From Globodera rostochiensis (Eukaryota; Nematoda; Chromadorea; Rhabditida; Heteroderidae): DNA of 64,000 bases. Below, piece after piece: positions 22,915 to 34,315 of the stretch. Where the stretch lies: assembly GCA_018350325.1 (NCBI GenBank), contig JAEVLN010000023.1, forward strand, positions 311,001 through 375,000. Direction: 5' to 3'. The stretch's first letter is position 1. The number at the start of each line of letters is the position of its first letter. The notes beneath the pieces are model-generated. The model was not told where the DNA came from, did not search any database, and saw nothing but the letters and a program-made list of their open reading frames with translations. The position numbers were made by a program, and so were the translations under genes.

Positions 22915-23112
22915 TTACACAGTCGGGGTTTGAACCCCCACCCACCATACTCACAGTCACCACCTCTAGCGTTATTTTTGCTAATTGTGATTGACCGACA
23001 ATTCAGACGACAGAGACAGACGATAAACCCAAAAACGACATAGTTGGCCGACAAACGACATAATTTTTTTTCGTAACGACAAATTCGGAGACAAACGTAA
23101 GCAGTTTTCGCA
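22915..23112 (-). repeat. Composite repeat copy C (TTGTCG tract plus tRNA-like module)
   Basis: On the minus strand a tract of about 120 bp with repeated TGTCG motifs (TTGTCGTTACG, GTCGTTTGTCGG, TCTGTCGTCTG) is followed by a tRNA-like piece with B box GGTTCAAACC (22927-22936) and then GACTGTGTAAAT. That last string also follows the B box in copies A and B, so the tRNA module is shared, while the tract motif and the body (22640-22915) are different. Confidence 0.6.
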
Positions 23113-23324
23113 CTAAAATTTTTTACCGCGGAAGCTATAGAGAAAGAGTTCCATTTTATTTATTGATAAATTAGAGGCTCTCCATTAAAAAAATTTGTAT
23201 GAGTTATTTTTAAGTTAGATTATAGTTAAATCTGGTTACATTAATTCTTTAATAATGCTAATTTTATCTAATAATAATAGGCCAACAGAACATTTGATTA
23301 AATTTATTTCTTTATTATGATTTC

Positions 23325-23480
23325 TTGGCGTTAAGACACCGTTATGATGCCGCCCGCCTTGAGCAGGGATCCGCATCAAATTTTCTCGGCTATACGATGC
23401 AGTGCATGGCAGAGGCACGTTACGTGCTGCAGATCCTCGTGTACTTACACTTCACGCCACGAGGAGACGCCTGCCAGCGG
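23325..23480 (+). other. Isolated GC-richer island, possible exon or repeat fragment
   Basis: About 150 bp of near-balanced composition within very AT-rich DNA. It is open on the + strand (ALRHRYDAARLEQGSA...CMAEARYVLQILVYL; the flanking frame runs 23325-23558 from a TTG) and also partly open on the minus strand. It contains GCACGTTACGTGC, an odd palindrome. I do not recognise the peptide. It could be a lone exon, a decayed gene fragment or a piece of a mobile element. Confidence 0.3.
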
Positions 23481-25140
23481 ATGCAAATTTATTTTTGTAG
23501 TTTAATTTTGCTTTTCTCCCGATTGTCCTTTAAAATTAATTGGGGTTACAACTGCTGAACGCAATTTAATTTTAGAATAATGAAGATCGTTAGTAAATAT
23601 TTAATTTTCAATTGTCTGAATTTTTTATAAATTACTATTAAAGCGCTCCGATATTTTAATCCCATTTATGTCATCACTTATAAACTATCCCATGGCGTAG
23701 CTGCAGAAATAGGTACTTACTTTAAAGATGATTCTGATTTTTAATAAGTTGAGGTTAAGAAACGTTGTTTGTTATGTCCTTTGCGAGATCGCTCTTTTTT
23801 TATATTCAATACAGCTTTATTGTTTGTAATGATTTTAAATATTAAATAGTTATATTTTTCAGCAACTTTTATTAATTAGCTACGATAAGTAGTGCTCGAA
23901 CAGCAGTCGCGGACGTATTTTTTCTAAGAATAAAATTTGTTAATAAATAAAAGTTAATTTATAAATGAAAAGACAACCTTGGAGCACATTAATATTAAAA
24001 TAAAAGTAAGATAAATGCTTGTTTACAGCGAATGCTATTAATTATTTATAAGTTTAAAAAAATATACTATAATTAATGCTTTCGTTATTTAGACACAAAA
24101 CATGTATTTTTAAAAAGTCTTATTTTAAACAATATTACACGTATTATTTAGTCTTTAAAAGCCTCTATAATAGGTATTTAAAAATCTTTATAAAGAAACA
24201 ATACATGAACAAATATTCTACTGATTATTATTTTTTAAATAAATTTATTTTTTGTTTATTCAGCTTTTTAGGTATCGAGGCAGTAGTTAAATTTTACTTT
24301 TATCTTCCTTGGTATATTAAATTTTTTACATTTAATCTTTAAAATTTAACTTTATGAATTTGTTATTATTTTATAAATGTCTTGCTTCGAGATCGTTTTT
24401 GACATACTCTCTATATTTTGTTTTGGATACATAAAATGCATTCAACTGCTCAGAAAATTTAAGATACTTAAAATTGGTTTTCTTATCATGCGCCCGAAAA
24501 TCTTTTTTCTCTAGTTATCAACTCACACCAATCGTAGCTGTCTTTGATTCACAATTTATGATCACCTGCCCTTGATTCAAATCAATAATGGATAGATAGT
24601 ATTTGAAATCATTTGTCTGTTGTTCAGCCGGCCCAAGACCTCGTACCTGTTTAGCATAGAGCGGCGTAATTCACGTATAAATCGTTTTTTGTTTATAATA
24701 TTATTCTTTAATTATCATTTTATTTTTTTGAATTGATGTAATTAACCAATATTTGTTTATGTCAAAACTTTTAATATTAATTTGTCGTGGTTAAAAACCT
24801 TTGTTGTATTTTTGAAAAATTATTTTGCTGCATTCTAAAGCGTGATCGTGAAATAAATTTTACGTTTTTAAAAAACCAAAGTCTCAAGTGCTCAATTCAT
24901 CATATATGCTAAGGTTTTAGTGAATTAATTTTAATTAATTAATAATTACCGTGCATAACTTTCATTTGGCTTCTTTTGTTGTTTCAATTAAAAATCTTGC
25001 GTATTTATAATAAAATGTGTATTTTAATTTCATTCGTTGGTAATTATTTACTTTCTATGCATCAGTGTCTTACCAATTCGCATCGAACATACGGCCTCAC
25101 ATTATTAAGTATTAATCTTATACCTTTGATTATCGTACAC

Positions 25141-25192
25141 TAAAAATGGGTACAATTTTTTTGAAGGCTTTTTATACAAGCTTTTCGAGTCA
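25141..25192 (+). repeat. Short direct repeat, copy 1
   Basis: TAAAAATGGGTACAATTTTT, then TTTTATACAAGCTTTTCGAG. It recurs at 25648-25702 with a few changes, about 507 bp downstream. The pair could be the ends of a small element, but no terminal signature was found. Confidence 0.6.
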
Positions 25193-25647
25193 GAGTCAAA
25201 ACACTATATTCATAAATTTTATCCAAACTCCATAGATAGTTTAAATTTCAACATTATCAAAGATTTTGTATTGTTTTGACTAAAGTAGTTTTTAATTGAA
25301 ACTAGGTTATAACATTTAAAAATTAAATTTGAGGGACGTTGTTGGTTGTTAGCTGATAGTCAGCAGGATTTTGTAATTTTTTTATTATAGTTTAGTTTTT
25401 TATAATTTAATACATGTTTTTGTTTAGCATTTGCTTTGAAGACTTGCTTGATTTTTGTTATTTTAAATTTATATCCCTTATAATTTTATAAAAATAAAAG
25501 ATACATTTTGCTTTTCAATCCTTTTTAGTTTGTTTTTCCTGCGGCCTATCAAAGCTTTCCTTTCTTTCTTTAAAACGCTCAAAGTTTATATTGACCTCTT
25601 AAATTTACGATATTCTTAAATTTACACTTCACAAACATTTAGTTTTA

Positions 25648-25702
25648 TAAAAATGGGTACAATTTTTTTTTTGAAGGTTTTTTATACAAGCTTCTCGAGT
25701 CA
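25648..25702 (+). repeat. Short direct repeat, copy 2
   Basis: Second copy of the 25141-25192 sequence, with a longer T run and CTTCTCGAG in place of CTTTTCGAG. Confidence 0.6.
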
Positions 25703-26482
25703 AAAAACTGTTGATTTTTTCAGCTAGTGAATCAGCCTATCGAAGATAATTTCGGTATGCCCATAGAGAATTTGTGGCGTGCAAAAAATTTTGTATGTTG
25801 ACAATAATTCTGAAACTATTTAACCTTTTGAATCATCTTTTAAATATGCATTTTACTAACAATATAAACATCAATCAGTTTCCAAAAAAGTTAGCTTGCC
25901 AGCTTTTTAGTTAATAAATTATGTGTATGCGTATTTTTTTAAATTTATGTTATTGTATTTAGGAGTTCATTAATTAATTACGCAATGTTCAATACAAAAA
26001 ACAATTAATTGATTTATTTAAGTTTATTTAATCTCATTTAAACTTTTGTTGTAATATTTGTTTTAAATAATTTTAAAATAAATATTTTTTAAATAACAAA
26101 ATGAATAACGTCAAAGTATTGGATGATCATTCAGTGCTGACCATAATTGATGATCAATCAACCGCTAAAAGTTGTCTACTTTTTCAGTCCATATAATTGT
26201 CATCATTTTTTCAATCTATTAAGGACTGGGTTTTTATTTATTCAGACGCCTGTTTGTTTTCTGTACCAGTTTTTCCGTATTGCATTTTTAAATTTGCTAT
26301 AACAAAATGCGAAAAATATAAAAAAGATTAGTATGCATTAATTGTACATTTCCTTTTTGTTTTTCTTCACCATTTCAAAATGAATTAATAAATATTCAAT
26401 TAACGGTTTTGGATATTTTGTTAGTTCATTTTATTGTATTTTGAAACACCTCTTCTTATGCAAATTTTACACTATTTTAATC

Positions 26483-27178
26483 TTTACAATAATTCATTTA
26501 TTGGGTGTTACATTATATATTTGACATCATAACATTTATTTCAAAGTAAATAATTTGTAATTAAAAACGCTTTTAGTATATGCTTTATTTTTTCATTTAT
26601 CGGTTGCGTGCAACTTTTTTTACAAAAGGCTTGTTTTTTGTATAAATTTATTTAGTTTATTTGTTTGAATTTAAAAAAATTATTATGCAAGTCAATAAAA
26701 TAATGTCGTAACGTCCCTGTTTTCCCTTACCCAGATCCGCGGAACGGTTTTAATTCCTAAATTATATTATGAGGTGATCAAAATAAATGTTTCAAATCAG
26801 ATTAATAATTTGCATCTTCTATTTATAGTTAGTTCACTTTCTTAGCGCTTGGCAATTGATTGTACTTATGCCTTTTCGTTCCCTTTTATTTTTATTAACG
26901 TGAGAATTTTAAATTAAATTTGATTTTTTACCAAAATTGCAATATGAGCACTTTTTATAATCTTAATTGGATTTTTTTGTTTTGTTTATTATTATGTTTT
27001 TAAAACTACATAATAATAATGAAACTTTGTAATATTAAATAAAAGTATTTAGGTATGTTTTTTGCTGTGGCAGGTTCTTCCACGACCGATTCATTATTTT
27101 AAAATTGTGTGCTCAATTCAACAGATCCATAAACAACCGAATTTTTTATTCACGAGCCTTCATGGCTTGAAAAAAAAG
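26483..27178 (+). repeat. 0.7-kb dispersed repeat (inverted partner at the right window edge)
   Basis: Nearly identical in reverse orientation to 63309-64000. Landmarks: AACGTCCCTGTTTTCCCTTA, CCGCGGAACGG, GCTGTGGCAGGTTCTTCC, and ACGAGCCTTCATGGCTTGAA at the right end. The partner runs into the window edge, so the true left end may lie before 26483. No coding capacity. Probably a copy of a non-autonomous mobile element or a solo terminal repeat. Confidence 0.85.
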
Positions 27179-27816
27179 TTCCACATGGTGATGGTACCTG
27201 CCCCATCTAAAAGCATAATTTTTCACTAGAATATTTAAATAATTAATATTTTGTGAGGTGCTATATATTTTATATATCTGCCAGATTTCACCAAAATTTG
27301 GAAAGAATTTTGGGTTTAAATTTTAATTATTTAAAATTTTGTAAATGATAAATACATAAAATTAAAGGAAAATTTATATGAATAAATCAAAATCTTACTA
27401 AACTTTACTTTGAGTTAAAAATTTTACTTTTTTGTTAAACATTTTCTAGTTTGAAAAACAATTCGTCGATCGGGTTTTACTTTTTAAATTAATTTTTATA
27501 TTTTAAAAATTTTTAACATTCTTATTAAAGCGTAAAATAGGATGTTGCGCATGTTATTTTTTGGTTTAACTTTTGTTATTCTCTGATTTTTTTATGAAGC
27601 GAATGTATAATTATTATTTTTTATTTTTTTTGATATAAATGCATCATCTTTGTGTGTTTTAATAAATATTTATTTATAGCAAGTTGGCTGCCCATTCTTC
27701 ATTTGGTGCTGCCCATTCTTTTAAAACATTAATAGTGTTTTTTTTTAATCTTGCATTTTTTCATGCGATGGATGATGGAGATGTTCTGCTATCTTTCGGG
27801 CACATATAAACAACTA
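27179..27816. other. AT-rich noncoding DNA
   Basis: No gene or RNA is supported. Contains a local imperfect repeat TTGGCTGCCCATTCTTCATT / TTGGTGCTGCCCATTCTTTT near 27685-27720. Confidence 0.45.
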
Positions 27817-27923
27817 CCGTATTTCCTAAAATAGAACTCCCGGGAGTCCTATTTTTCACCCCCCCCCCCCCAAAAAAAAGGGGAGTTCTATTTCAGAGGG
27901 GCGTTATATTTTAGGAAATACGG
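27817..27923. mobile_element. TA-flanked MITE, 107 bp
   Basis: Terminal inverted repeats begin CCGTATTTCCTAAAATA at both ends and extend about 24 bp with two or three mismatches (..GAACTCC against ..TAACGCC). The element is flanked by TA on each side (27815-27816 and 27924-27925), as for Tc1/mariner-type target duplication. The centre holds a run of 13 C, 8 A and 4 G, and a second inner inverted pair GGGAGTTCTATTT / AATAGAACTCCC. Too short to code for anything; a non-autonomous miniature element. The parent transposase is not in this window. Confidence 0.8.
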
Positions 27924-30673
27924 TAATTTGAATTTAACAGTAAAACTCAAATTTCCTTTTTATTGGTTTTTTTATTAAAATTTTTAGGCTTATTATTTTA
28001 TAGAATTAGTTGTACAGCCATTTAATCTTAATAATAGGTTATTTCATTTGAGTTTTCAGCGCCCATCCCTTCTGTACACAACTTTTTAAGCACATGGGTC
28101 CGTTTCTTGTTTCGTCTCGTGCTGCGAGCGTAGAAATTTATGATTCCAAGATTTTGGTATTTTATCGATTAAGTAATCTCTGCGTTAAAACTGATATTTT
28201 TAAACGGATTCTAAACTTAAAGATATTAATTAAATTCTCAAGTTTTTTTTATTTGAGGCTAAAATATTTATGATTTCTTACGTGACTGAACACATCGACG
28301 TTGATGGCTCCACAAAAGAATTGAGTATGCAGTCTTATGCAAGGCGACACGCGCAGTGGGGAAGAAATAATTTCGAGTTTTGATTAATTAATAATATTAA
28401 TTTTACGATCTATTTTCATAATAATCTTAGACTTTTTATTCTTAGAATATAATGTTCTCCAATTATTCAATAAAACTTATATTTAAAATTTAATTAAAAA
28501 TATTTGCAGGGGCTGTTTTGTTTGTTGGTATTAAATATCAATATTTATTATTTATCCATTTTGATTTATTTATTTTGTTTTATATATTTATTCTTTCAAT
28601 ATTTATTAGACTTTTATGGTTTTTGGTGAATTGGTGGTTTTAATCTTTTCGCAACCGCAGAGACATTATGTATAAGTTTTTTTATATTCTATGTCCTCTA
28701 TAGTAATAGATAATATAGTTAGGGTTTTATTATTTTATTATGCTTTATTTACTTACAATTTTCTATAGTTAACTTTTTGTTTTATAACATAAATTATTTC
28801 TTTCAACTGATCAAATTGTAAGTCAATAGAAATTTTTGGCTTAAAAATTTGTATTTTTTTGTACAGTATTTAATGTTCTTGGTCCTTATATTTAAGCAAT
28901 ATTATACTTTTTCACATGTATCAGGACATTTTAAAAAAGTCCATCTTCTCCTCAGATTTTATATGTATGAAGCTTTTTATACAAATATTATTGCTATACG
29001 TTTTAAAAAAAATAATTTTATTTATTTTTAATAACACCGTGAATCTTGAATTTTTAAAAGGATAAAGCTCAAGCCGCATCGAGCCCATATTAACCTTTAG
29101 TTAAAATTTTAATATGTAATTTATAAAAATTTTTAATCATGCAATTAGACATTAATATATCCAAGATTAAAAATTTAAAATAAATTAACATCTCTGTATT
29201 CATTAAAATTTTATTGTATTAGCTAAATGCGATTTATTATTTTTTAATTGAATTCTTTCTTATATTTACTCGTCAATGAATTTAATGAATTAAATTATAT
29301 TGGAATTAGTTTCATTATGAAAGGGACCTTTAAAGTGTGGAAAAACGCGCCAAACATTTACATCAACCCTTTTAAATTTAATGATTTAAAAATATTTATA
29401 ATATTAATTAAACAATTTCTTAGATTTATTTTTTTTTAATAATTTTAGGCCGTTGCAATTATTTTCGCCGAAGACCTGTCTCGCGGGCAGTATGCCCCTC
29501 GTGCGCCATGCAGCAAATAGCTTTGGGCAATTTGAAGTATCACAAATACTGTTGTGTTTATAATCAAATATTTTGAATAAATTTTGCTAGATTTATAAAT
29601 GAATTAAATTATATTTTCTATGTTTCAAATTAATCAACATAATACTTTTATTTAGATGCTCTGTGGTAAAATCATCTGGCAATAACAAATATTTGTCTTT
29701 CAATTAACATGTTCTGAATACTTTAACTATCCACATATTAGCAATTGCATAGTGACTTTAATGTTGCATATATTAGCAATTCCATGGTGACATCATGTTG
29801 ATTATCCTCTTTGGCGTTGTTTGCAGCGTGTTCTATTCCAATTGCGAACCGTAAATTTTGGTTTTAATTATTTGAAAAGATTAATTTTTTTCATTTTATA
29901 TTGTGGCTTATTATTAAGGTTTTGGCTTTTAGAATTAAAAAAAAATCTTTCTTAATGCCCACGTGCGGATTTATAACTTACATTATATTTAATTTTTTGT
30001 TTTCAGATCATTTAATATTTTTTTTTGTTTAAAAACAGACTTCAGTTGCCTGTCATGAATTGTTTACCATATTTACTACAATTTTACTTATTAATTTAAC
30101 ATTTATTTAGAATCATAATCATTGTGGTATTATTTCATTTGCCGCATTTATGTTTTAATTTATATTGGATAGATTAATAAGCTTTAACTTTTATGTATAG
30201 AGTCCGTTATATTTATATAAGTGTAAATAATAGGCAAACATTATTTTTTTTATTACACTCTCTTCCTTATTCATAATTCGTAATTTTATGTCATTTTAGT
30301 TAAATATCATTTTCATTAAAATAAATTTTTCTTATTTTGTTATTTCATTTATTTATTTGTCCTAAAACGATGTTGATAATATTAATAGATAAATATGGTG
30401 TTTGTAGTAATTTTGGATTTGCTTTTTGTGTGTTCAAGCGGTGTCGAGAGACCTTATTTTCTCTTACGTACTTCAAACTGTTTGTTCAATCCGAATGTGA
30501 CAAGGGAACCTTTACAATTAATTTATTTTTATAGAATATACCATTTTGCTTGAAAAAAAATTAAGGAAAAATAATTTGATTAGTTTACTTGGTTTTCATA
30601 TTTATTATGCCAAAATCCGTTTCCTCAAGTTTTTTCTAAATGAATATTAGTTTCTTTCATTATTTAATTTAAA
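27924..30673. other. AT-rich noncoding DNA
   Basis: No supported gene. GC-richer patches at 28050-28135, 28285-28370 and 29465-29520 are short and carry no long frame. The open frames at 28849-29031 and 29248-29439 look like chance. Confidence 0.5.
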
Positions 30674-30800
30674 AGTGCGATTTGGCTTACAATCGGGTCA
30701 AGGCCAAATTGCTTGATTAAGATTTTTTTAATTGCTATTTTTATTTTTTGAATAGTTTTTTAATTTGTTATTTATAATGTTATGCGTTTTCAATTACAAA
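30674..30800 (+). repeat. 127-bp repeat, uninterrupted copy
   Basis: AGTGCGATTTGGCTTACAAT, CGGGTCAAGGCCAAATTGCT, then a T-rich stretch ending GCGTTTTCAATTACAAA. The same sequence occurs at 31154-31513, split by an inserted segment of 227 bp. Confidence 0.75.
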
Positions 30801-31153
30801 TTTATTATTCTTGTATTTGCCATTTTGACTTAATTTAGTTATTTTAAAATTTAATTTGTAGTTTTAATTAGTTTTTTTATTTCAGACGAACTATCGTAAA
30901 TGTGATTTATGATTTTTAATTTTTTAGCATCCTTAATTTCATAATCTGCTTTAATTTTTTTATCTCCTTGTAATTTAAAATTAAACATATGCTGTTTTGT
31001 TGATTTTGTCAATTATTTATGTAACTTCTAATCACTTGGTGATTAATTCTTTCTTTGATTTTGCTAAAATTTTTAAAATGAACCAACCGGCATTTATCTT
31101 TTTTTTTGACGATGTGTCCATTTGTTACTCTTTCTAACTGATTTGTAAAATTG

Positions 31154-31513
31154 AGTGCGATTTGGCAAACAATCGGGTCAAGGCCAAATACATTTTTTTT
31201 GAAAGTCGCAATACTTATTTATATCTTCAAAGTATTGTTCTTTGTCGGTTGTTTTGGCTATAAGGCATTAGCAAAGCTAAATTGTTAGAAATTGCGAATT
31301 ATAAAAATATTAATTAAACTTTTTACTTTAATTATAAATCATACAAAATTTGTGATAATTATTTTCACATGAAGACAGACTTATCGTTGATGTTCTTTTT
31401 TTAACGAGTATTTATATTGCTTGATTAAGATTTTTTTCATTGCTATTTTTATTTTTTGAATAGTTTTTTAATTTGTTATTTATAAAGTTTTTAAGTGCGT
31501 TTTCAATTACAAA
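31154..31513 (+). repeat. Same repeat interrupted by 227 bp
   Basis: 31154-31189 matches the first 36 bp of the 30674 copy, and 31417-31513 matches the rest. The intervening 31190-31416 is absent from the other copy. No clear terminal inverted repeats or target duplication were found for the insert, although TA occurs at both junctions. Confidence 0.7.
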
Positions 31514-31627
31514 GCTGAAATGTTTAATTGCTACATTTGAAAATGTTTCATTATTAAATATACAGCAGGTTTGCTTCATATCGAATTCAATATATCTTAT
31601 GATTTATTATCTAACATTAAACTGTTG

Positions 31628-31694
31628 CCTATTTTATTATTTTCTTAGTGTTTAAATCGCACGAATAATGTCTCAGCCAACACAATTCCAATTT
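31628..31694 (+). repeat. 67-bp direct repeat, copy 1
   Basis: GCCTATTTTATTATTTTCTT, then AATCGCACGAATAATGTC and AGCCAACACAATTCCA. It recurs with small changes at 32784-32848, about 1.16 kb downstream. Confidence 0.65.
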
Positions 31695-32783
31695 ATTATC
31701 ATTTGTTTATAGTAATTATAGTAATGAACTTTATATTTTAAATTTGCGTTGAACTTTTGGTATATAATGTAAAAAGTGCTTCGCACTCTTCATAATTTTA
31801 TATAATTATGTTATTATATTTTTAATTATTTACATACATTTTGTTCTTTTCCTTATTTTTTTGCCTCAATTAAATTAAAATTGACCAGATCACATTATAA
31901 TCGTTTTATATTTTAGATTTGTATAAGTATTCAAGAAATTAATCAGCATAAAAATTATGCATAAATACATTGTCTTGGCTCACTCAATTTTGGCGCGTTC
32001 GCTCCCTGTGAGTACGAGAGGTACCAACTTTTCCAATCGCATTTGATAACGTATAACTTATGAATTTTTATTTAGATTATTTTTTCATAGATTTGTTTAC
32101 ATTTTGCCACCAATATATCGCCGTGCCCAATAATATTAAAAACGATTAAAGTTTTTACTTTAATCGATTATTGTTTTTTGCATTTTTACGTGAAACAATA
32201 ATTTTTATATATATACAATTTATAAAATTATTAATTAATCAAATTTGTTGATCATTTAATTTTTTTAATTCCAATCAATTTTTTGTGTAACTTTTATTTA
32301 AATGGAAAATTGAAACATATATTTCAGTCACTTTGTTTGAATCTGATTTTTGAATTTATTATTTAAAAAGTTAGATTAGAGTTTGAATGATGAATTTTAC
32401 AAAATTTGGTATTTGAAATTTACGAACATTTAGTTTGTTTCATTTTCTTTATTTTTTATGATTTAGTTTAACTTAATTATTTTTTTTAATTGTTAAGCTC
32501 GCTATCAAATACTCCATCACTTAGAAATGTGCTTTAAAAAATAAGTTATTCAAAAATCGTCAGTATAAGCGATTGGGGCAAAAAAAACTTCTTTGGAGAG
32601 CATTAAATATAAATTTCTCACAACAAAGCCGGTTTAAAAAATTAAAAATTTGTAATTATAAATAATCAATTTTAATTTTACATATTCTATTGAAATTTAA
32701 ACAATCGTTGAATAAAAAAAATAGATCAAACAATTTTTGGAGGTTAATGCTTAGTGCTTATTTTATGGTTGCATTAAATTCGT

Positions 32784-32848
32784 GCCTATTTTATTATTTC
32801 TTAGTGTTTTAATCGCACGAATAATGTCCCAGCCAACTCAATTCCATC
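32784..32848 (+). repeat. 67-bp direct repeat, copy 2
   Basis: Second copy of the 31628 sequence. It is followed at once by a GC-richer stretch (GTCGGGGGCGAAGGTGGG, GGGGCTGGGGCTGG) that is absent after the first copy. The surrounding 77-codon frame has no recognisable domain. Confidence 0.65.
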
Positions 32849-33689
32849 GATCCGTCGGGGGCGAAGGTGGGACGGGGCTGGGGCTGGAATTGGACGAATT
32901 CAATTCCATCTTTCTCATTCATCTGTCATCGCCACACCCAATCAATACAAACTCATTTTTCAAATCATCTTTATTTTATTTTTTGATTACCCAATTTGTA
33001 TTCAATAATGTTTGAAACAAACCAAAATTACGGAAAAATAATTGCAGAAATACAGGCATGGTCAAATTTTGTATAGAGGTAAAAATTGACCTCTAATAAA
33101 TTTCTTTTTTGTTTTTTTGTTTTGAAGGGTTAACGGAATGTTAAAACTTAAAAATATGTTTATGGGAATGCTTAACATCCTCACATATTTTTATTAACAA
33201 AGTCAAACAAATGCCAGAAAAAATTATCTGCAAATATGCAATTACCAAATAAAAAAAATCAAACTTTTTAAACAATGGCTTTTAATGCAAAATGTATAAA
33301 CGACCTCGAAAACATGGGCAAAATGTGTAAACACAAAAAAATAATAATTCCTACAAGATAAAAACCAACATTAAACAAACTGACATGTTCGGCAAACTCA
33401 GAATTAATGAACAAGCAGATTACAACAAACCTGATAAAAGACGATGCCAAACGATTACAAAGTTGCTAAAAGGAAAATTGGTCACCGAAAATTAGTCACC
33501 AAGAATCCCCTAGAAAACTCGCGCCCCTCTTGTGTGTACTAAGCCTAATCTTGCAATTAGTATCAATCAAAAGATTTCTTTAAGTTGAGTAACATAGCAA
33601 ATGATAGCTAAGCTTTTAGAGTTGTTTGAAAAAAGTTTGAACAAAAAATCAAAATATCCTGGTGACCAATTTTCCGGAACTCTTTCTTA
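32849..33689. other. AT-rich noncoding DNA
   Basis: After a GC-rich start (to about 32900) the sequence is AT-rich and carries no supported gene. 33100-33480 changes from T-rich to A-rich on the + strand. Confidence 0.45.
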
Positions 33690-34315
33690 ACAGGCTCTAT
33701 TCCAAGATAACAGCGAATGTTGGTATGATGGCACGAGCAACTCAAATTAAGGTTGTTAGTTAAGTTGATGATCGTTGCCTCTGTTTTTTTACTATTGTTT
33801 TTAATGCATAAATGTTTTTTTTCTTTAACGTTGATAGTTTTTTTAACCTTAAAATTAATAAGTAATTTATCGATAGCTTTTTTATTTTAAGCTTTCTATA
33901 AGATGTTTAAGATGAATAATTTTTATATTCAATTTGGTAGGGTTTTTAACAATGTTTTTTATATTCTTTTTTTGCAACTACATTTAGCGCCTAATAATGA
34001 ATGACTTTTAATTTTTTAAAAATGATTTCTTTTAAATGTCTAATAAAGAGTTGTTATGTAGGCATCTTTGAGACAAATTGTTAGTTTTATTTAAATTTTT
34101 TATCCGTAATCGAATATATCACTAAATTTAATTTTGTTTTTTTAAATTTAAATCTTATTATTGATTTTAATGTGCATTTGAGTAATATTTAAAGCAGTTT
34201 TTCAACAGGAGGCTTATTAAACGTGGAATAAAAAGTGATGAAAATCAAACTGTTCAATTTTTACAAATCGTCGTTCTTGACAAGGACTTTTTCTTAAAGA
34301 AGTTTTATCAAAATG
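33690..34315 (+). repeat. Dispersed repeat, related to the inverted block at 50.96-52.05 kb
   Basis: Contains GAATGTTGGTATGATGGCAC, CAACAGGAGGCTTATTAAAC and TCGTTCTTGACAAGGACTTT. Its reverse complement is spread over 50955-52052 with indels. The last 45 bp or so also occur at 38.55 kb and 48.17 kb, so this short piece is present four times in the window. The left part, 33690-33929, lies outside the tandem duplication. Confidence 0.75.

Larger units (their letters stand above)
23559..26482. other. AT-rich noncoding DNA
   Basis: No supported gene. A slightly GC-richer patch at 24600-24670 has no structure I recognise. It contains the short direct repeat pair listed separately. Confidence 0.5.

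Noticed and set aside
25141..25702. LTR retrotransposon remnant with 55-bp LTRs
   Set aside because: The repeats lack TG..CA ends, there is no coding sequence between them, and no primer-binding site or polypurine tract was seen.
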